From an uncultured Oscillibacter sp. (GTDB lineage Bacteria; Bacillota_A; Clostridia; Oscillospirales; Oscillospiraceae): DNA of 18,178 bases. The position numbers and the translations under genes were made by a program. The notes under the pieces were generated by a model, which made no database searches, was not told the DNA's origin, and was given only the letters and a program-made list of their open reading frames with translations. Shown one piece after another: positions 15,067 to 18,178 of the stretch. Location of the stretch: assembly GCA_951800675.1 (NCBI GenBank), contig CATOKC010000066.1:1-18178 (forward strand), written 5' to 3'. Every line of letters starts with the position of its first letter. Position 1 is the first letter of the stretch.

Positions 15067-15162
15067 ACACTCACCTCATAAAATAGAATCTTTGGGACCC
15101 GCCGGAGAAGCGTCTGTGTTTTGGACAAATGCCCCGCCCGGAAGCCTCTCCAAATTAGCCAC

Positions 15163-15191
15163 ATTATACCAAATCGCCGGAGCCATGTAAA
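15163..15191 (-). promoter_or_regulatory. Symporter promoter
   Basis: On the minus strand TTTACA (15191-15186), a 17-bp spacer and TATAAT (15168-15163) lie about 100 bp before the symporter start. Phased A-tracts lie directly upstream (see 15200-15243). Confidence 0.82.
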
Positions 15192-15199
15192 GAGGAAAT

Positions 15200-15243
15200 G
15201 AAAAGATTGTGGAAAGATTGTGAAAAAACTATGAAAAAATCGT
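15200..15243. repeat. Four 11-bp tandem repeats with phased A-tracts
   Basis: Units at 15200-15210, 15211-15221, 15222-15232 and 15233-15243 follow the pattern GAAAAGATTGT with some changes. The A-runs recur every 11 bp, near one helix turn, just upstream of the symporter -35. Such DNA is expected to bend and can act as an UP-like element or a regulator site. Confidence 0.6.
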
Positions 15244-15248
15244 GAATA

Positions 15249-15288
15249 GATGCCGGATGTCTGACTATGTGAACAGACATCCGGCATC
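15249..15288 (-). terminator. Terminator-like hairpin after racemase gene
   Basis: A perfect 15-bp stem (GATGCCGGATGTCTG and complement) with a 10-base loop, 6 bp after the racemase stop. The T-rich part on the minus strand follows only after about 9 bases, so it is an imperfect intrinsic terminator. Confidence 0.65.
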
Positions 15289-15294
15289 AATTGT

Positions 15295-16002
15295 TCATTC
15301 TCCTCGTACGGAATAGCCGCAAAAGCGGATGGCGGCTTTCGCCAGCTCCTCCGTGGGGTCCACGCAGGGCAGCTCCAGCCCCAGAGACCGCGCCGCCAAA
15401 GGCAGCTCCGTGCAGGCCAGGAGGAGGCATTCCGCTCCCCGGCTTGTTATGCCCTCTATGACAAACCGGAAGTCCTCCCGGTAACGGGAGGGAGGAGCTC
15501 CGGCTTTGACGCCCTGGTAGATGACCTCCATCAGCGCCGCCCGCTCCCCATCGTTCGGAACCAGGAAGGGCACGCGCTCCTCCGCCAGAGCTTTCTGATA
15601 GAGCTCCGCCGAGAGGGTGCCCCGCGTCGCCAGAATTCCCACAGTTTTCCCAGGGAAGCACGTCCGACAGGCCCTCGCCGCCGACGTGATCATGCTGAGG
15701 AAGGGCAGCTTCGTCAGGGGCTCCAGCCGGGGCAAGAAATAGTGGGCGGTGTTGCAGGGCATAATGATACTATCCGCGCCGCAGCCCTCCAGTTTCCGCA
15801 GGGAATCGGTCATAGCGGGGACCGGGTCCTCCCCGCCGTCCAGGATGGCGGCGGTGCGGTCCGGGATGGCGGCGTTGCTGTCGATGTAGATTCGAATATG
15901 CTCTCTGTCTCCGGCGGCATCCGTGAGGGCCGTGATCTTTTGAAACAGGTCCGCCGTGGCCATGGGACCCATGCCGCCTAAAATGCCAATGGTTTTTTTC
16001 AC
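15295..16002 (-). CDS. Aspartate/glutamate racemase family protein
   Basis: A 235-residue cytosolic enzyme of the PLP-free Asp/Glu racemase family (RacD/YgeA type). It interconverts L- and D-forms of an acidic amino acid by a two-cysteine mechanism. Both cysteines are present: Cys83 in MPCNTAH and Cys197 in LACTELP. The N-terminus IGILGGMGPMATADLF is typical of aspartate racemases rather than glutamate racemase MurI. The start is GTG at 16002, with the ribosome site GGGGGTGA lying in the end of the upstream TauE-type gene, whose stop is 4 bp away, so the two form an operon. Substrate is probably aspartate, but related proteins act on glutamate or other amino acids. The next gene on the strand is an acidic amino-acid symporter. 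Confidence 0.92.
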   Translation of the reverse strand: MKKTIGILGGMGPMATADLFQKITALTDAAGDREHIRIYIDSNAAIPDRTAAILDGGEDPVPAMTDSLRKLEGCGADSIIMPCNTAHYFLPRLEPLTKLPFLSMITSAARACRTCFPGKTVGILATRGTLSAELYQKALAEERVPFLVPNDGERAALMEVIYQGVKAGAPPSRYREDFRFVIEGITSRGAECLLLACTELPLAARSLGLELPCVDPTEELAKAAIRFCGYSVRGE

Positions 16003-16006
16003 GCGC

Positions 16007-16819
16007 TCACCCCCAAAAGTCCGGGAACAAAAGCTCGCTGCCCACCTTCACCGTCAGCAGGATCAGCACGATGATCACCGTGGGGCGGACGATTCTGCTG
16101 CCGTTTTTGATGGCGAGGCCGGAGCCGATGTAATGCCCCGCAATGGAGGCCGCGGCGGCAATGAGCCCCACGCCCCAGTACACGTAGCCCGAGGCCATCT
16201 GCGTCACCAGGCTGCCGATGTTGGAGGAGAGATTGATCACCTTCACGCCCCCCGCCGCGTGGCGGGTGTCCATCTTGGCGGCACGGATCAAAATAATCAT
16301 CAAAAAGGTCCCCGTGCCGGGACCGTAGTACCCATCGTAGCCGCCAATCACGAAGGCCGCCGCCCAGACGATGGCCAACCGCTTTGGGGGGTCAATCTCC
16401 CCCGGCTCATCGGGCCACTCCCGGCCCTGAAGGGTGATAAAGGCCACCACCGGAAGCACAAGGAGCAGTAAGTATTTCAAAACCGCGTCCGGCGTCCGGT
16501 GCTGGAGCCAGGTGCCGATAGCGGAGCCCACCAGGGCGAAGGCGATGGACGGGGCGAAAAGCCGCCAGTCCACATAGCCATTTTTGATGAACCGGCCTGT
16601 GGAGAAACAGGAGCCGATGGCGGCGGAAACCTTGTTGGTTCCCAGGGCGTAGGGCACGGGAAGATTGCCGAAGGCAATCAGGTGGGTGGGAACGGAGATG
16701 ATGCCTCCGCCGCCGGCGATAGCATCCATGAAGGACGCCAGAAACACGCCCAAACAGACCAGCAGCACCACCCAGAGGGGGAATCCGTCAATCCGCGGGA
16801 CCGTTAGAAACTGGAGCAT
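16007..16819 (-). CDS. TauE/SafE (TSUP) family membrane permease
   Basis: A 270-residue protein with seven to eight predicted helices and the two half-repeat motifs of the TSUP family: SFMDAIAGGGGIISVP with LGTNKVSAA in the first half, and GGYDGYYGPGTGTFL with KVINLSSNIGSL in the second. Members move sulfite, thiosulfate, sulfoacetate or other small organic anions across the inner membrane; the substrate here cannot be read from sequence. The ATG at 16819 follows CAGGAGG by 6 bp. It is the first gene of a two-gene operon with the racemase, which raises the possibility of an amino-acid-related anion as substrate, but this is only context. Near 16852-16880 lies its promoter. Confidence 0.92.
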   Translation of the reverse strand: MLQFLTVPRIDGFPLWVVLLVCLGVFLASFMDAIAGGGGIISVPTHLIAFGNLPVPYALGTNKVSAAIGSCFSTGRFIKNGYVDWRLFAPSIAFALVGSAIGTWLQHRTPDAVLKYLLLLVLPVVAFITLQGREWPDEPGEIDPPKRLAIVWAAAFVIGGYDGYYGPGTGTFLMIILIRAAKMDTRHAAGGVKVINLSSNIGSLVTQMASGYVYWGVGLIAAAASIAGHYIGSGLAIKNGSRIVRPTVIIVLILLTVKVGSELLFPDFWG

Positions 16820-16851
16820 GGGGAACCTCCTGCATGTAGAACTGAATTGTT

Positions 16852-16880
16852 ATCATACCGCAACCCGGCGGTAAAATCAA
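16852..16880 (-). promoter_or_regulatory. Promoter of TauE/racemase operon
   Basis: On the minus strand TTGATT (16880-16875), a 17-bp spacer and TATGAT (16857-16852) lie about 30 bp before the start of the TauE-type gene. Confidence 0.6.
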
Positions 16881-17030
16881 CGGTCCCTCATATTTTTATT
16901 CCCATATATTCTCAAATTTTTTCCCGGCTTTTGCGCAATCTGCCGAAGGTCACCAAAAAATATTGTGAATCTTGAAACAGATTTAGGAGAACCTGCTAAA
17001 AGTGGGGCGGTTTTTTCGACAGGACCGTCC
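16881..17030. other. AT-rich intergenic region between divergent promoters
   Basis: Between the TauE-operon and glgB promoters lies a 150-bp AT-rich stretch without coding signs. CGGTCC (16881-16886) and GGACCG (17022-17027) are an inverted pair at its edges. I see no RNA gene or known binding site. Confidence 0.4.
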
Positions 17031-17059
17031 TTGACGCTATTTTTCAAAAGAAGTATAAT
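17031..17059 (+). promoter_or_regulatory. glgB promoter
   Basis: TTGACG (17031-17036), a 17-bp spacer and TATAAT (17054-17059) form a strong sigma-A promoter, about 160 bp before the glgB start codon, leaving a long leader. Confidence 0.85.
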
Positions 17060-17062
17060 AAT

Positions 17063-17216
17063 CCAGAATAACCAAACGTTGTCTGGAAAACGCACAGTCC
17101 GCCGCTTGGGACGGCGGGCGGGGCGGCCCGGTCGGGCGGCCCGGGAAATCGGCGGGGCCGCCCGCCTATAGGCGGCAGCCGGGGGCTTGGAGAGTGCCCG
17201 CGGCTATGCACGGAGG
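17063..17216 (+). promoter_or_regulatory. GC-rich structured glgB leader
   Basis: The leader can form hairpins CCAGA/TCTGG (17063-17086), CCGCCG/CGGCGG (17099-17117) and CCGCC-tata-GGCGG (17162-17175). The middle holds GGGCGGCCCGG twice (17121-17131, 17134-17144), either of which can pair with the later GGGCCGCCC, giving mutually exclusive folds. It matches no riboswitch class I recognise. The ribosome site GGAGG is at 17212-17216. Confidence 0.5.
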
Positions 17217-17222
17217 TTGACT

Positions 17223-18178
17223 ATGGCAAAACACGATCAGGCCGAACGCTTCCACGCCGGAACCCTGACGGACGGCTGGCGCTGGTTCGGCTCCCACCCC
17301 GATAAGAAAAACGGCGCGGAAGGCTGGACCTTCCGGGTCTGGGCCCCGCACGCCCAAAGCGTCTGCGTCGTGGGCGACTTCAACAACTGGACGGGCGGCG
17401 TCCATCCCCTGACCCGGGACGGCGAGATCTGGGAGGGCTTCATCCCCGGCCTTGGGGAATACACGTCCTATAAGTATGCGCTCACCGGCCCTGACGGGGA
17501 AGTCCGGCTGAAAACAGACCCCTACGCCTTCCACTGCGAGACCCGCCCCGCCACCGCCGGAAAGCTCTATGACATTGAGGACTTCAAGTGGACCGACGCC
17601 GCCTTCCTGGCCAAGCAGGAAAAGCACCAGGTCTACGAATCCCCCCTGAATATCTATGAGGTCCACCTGGGCTCCTGGAAGAAGCGGCCCAACGGGGATT
17701 TTTACGATTACAAGGACATGGCCAAAGAGCTGGCCGCCTACGTCAAGGAGATGGGCTATACCGCCATTGAGCTGCTGCCCGTGCTGGAGCATCCCTTCGA
17801 CGGCTCCTGGGGCTATCAGTGCACCGGCTACTTCGCCCCCACCTCCCGATACGGCACGCCTAAGGACTTTTTGTGGTTCGTGAACCATATGCACAAAAAC
17901 GGCATCGCCGTCATTCTGGACTGGGTTCCCGCCCACTTCTGCAAGGACTCCCACGGGCTTTATGAGTTCGACGGCGGCTGCTGCTACGAGTACAGCGACC
18001 CCAACAAGTGGGAGCACGCCTCCTGGGGCACCCGGGTCTTCGACTACGGACGGCCCGAGGTAAAGAGCTTCCTCTTCTCCTCCGCCCGCTTCTGGCTGGA
18101 GGAGTGCCACATCGACGGTCTCCGGGTGGACGCGGTGGCCTCCATGCTCTACCTCGATTACAGCCGCCAGGGCGGCGC
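17223..18178 (+). CDS. glgB: 1,4-alpha-glucan branching enzyme (partial, 3' end outside window)
   Basis: The first 318 codons of a GH13 branching enzyme, which cuts alpha-1,4-glucan chains and rejoins them as alpha-1,6 branches in glycogen synthesis. Residues about 30-120 are the CBM48 domain (FRVWAPHAQSVCVVGDFNNW). The catalytic barrel follows: YEVHLGSWK, GYTAIELLPVLEHPFDGSWG and YQCTGYFAPTSRYGTP are typical of GlgB. Conserved region I is DWVPAHF (233-239), and region II GLRVDAVASMLYLDY contains the nucleophile Asp303. The acid/base Glu lies beyond the window. The ATG at 17223 has GGAGG 6 bp before it. It lacks the extra N1 domain seen in some GlgB proteins, as is common in Firmicutes. Any partners such as glgC or glgA would lie downstream. 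Confidence 0.97.
   Translation, partial: MAKHDQAERFHAGTLTDGWRWFGSHPDKKNGAEGWTFRVWAPHAQSVCVVGDFNNWTGGVHPLTRDGEIWEGFIPGLGEYTSYKYALTGPDGEVRLKTDPYAFHCETRPATAGKLYDIEDFKWTDAAFLAKQEKHQVYESPLNIYEVHLGSWKKRPNGDFYDYKDMAKELAAYVKEMGYTAIELLPVLEHPFDGSWGYQCTGYFAPTSRYGTPKDFLWFVNHMHKNGIAVILDWVPAHFCKDSHGLYEFDGGCCYEYSDPNKWEHASWGTRVFDYGRPEVKSFLFSSARFWLEECHIDGLRVDAVASMLYLDYSRQGG

Noticed and set aside
14095..15081. A 328-codon plus-strand frame opposite the symporter gene
   Set aside because: Antisense to a membrane carrier with all family motifs; its His/Asp/Gly-rich translation is typical of shadow frames.
17086..17150. Possible c-di-GMP (GEMM) riboswitch, because of ACGCACAG in the glgB leader
   Set aside because: The conserved GCAAACC segment and the tetraloop-receptor arrangement are missing.
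17166..18110. A 314-codon minus-strand frame opposite glgB
   Set aside because: Antisense shadow of a clear GH13 gene.

Overview
The window looks like a chromosome segment of an anaerobic gut Clostridia, most likely Oscillospiraceae (Flavonifractor, Lawsonibacter or Oscillibacter type). The reasons are high GC with many CGG/GGC/CTC codons, AGGAGG ribosome sites, TTGACA/TATAAT promoters, an EFR1-type flavodoxin-ferredoxin, SLH surface proteins and a dockerin module. The genus is inferred from gene content only.

Positions 1-4606 are a scarred accessory region of mixed base composition. It holds a decayed IS630-type transposase (1-475), a sugar-transferase pseudogene broken by two frameshifts (511-1000), a gene-free stretch full of inverted repeats with an oriT-like nic motif (1349-1733), a divergent pair of an Rrf2 regulator and an EFR1 flavodoxin/ferredoxin protein, and a small serine recombinase frameshifted just before its catalytic serine. 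Copies of one repeat (core AAAACGTGTAC) lie on both sides of the regulator/ferredoxin pair in opposite orientation. A 165-bp MITE-like palindromic element (4442-4606) closes the region.

Positions 4604-10719 carry a two-gene surface operon on the minus strand. The first gene encodes a 1624-residue secreted M60-family (mucin-type) zinc metalloprotease with a dockerin-like module, two FN3 domains and a discoidin-like domain. Its stop overlaps the start of the second gene (ATGA), which encodes a 414-residue SLH-anchored protein whose N-terminal domain has a cohesin-like pattern. Together they may form a small cell-surface protease display system. The MITE abuts the stop codon of the SLH gene.

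Positions 10790-18178 are ordinary core genes: glnS (divergent from the protease operon); an ECF sigma factor overlapping the gene for its putative membrane anti-sigma partner; an acidic amino-acid:cation symporter; a TauE/TSUP permease with an aspartate/glutamate racemase; and a partial glgB with a long GC-rich leader. The symporter and the racemase suggest acidic amino-acid metabolism. Most promoters in this part are near-consensus with 17-bp spacers, and most transcription units end in clear hairpins. No tRNA, rRNA or CRISPR array was seen.
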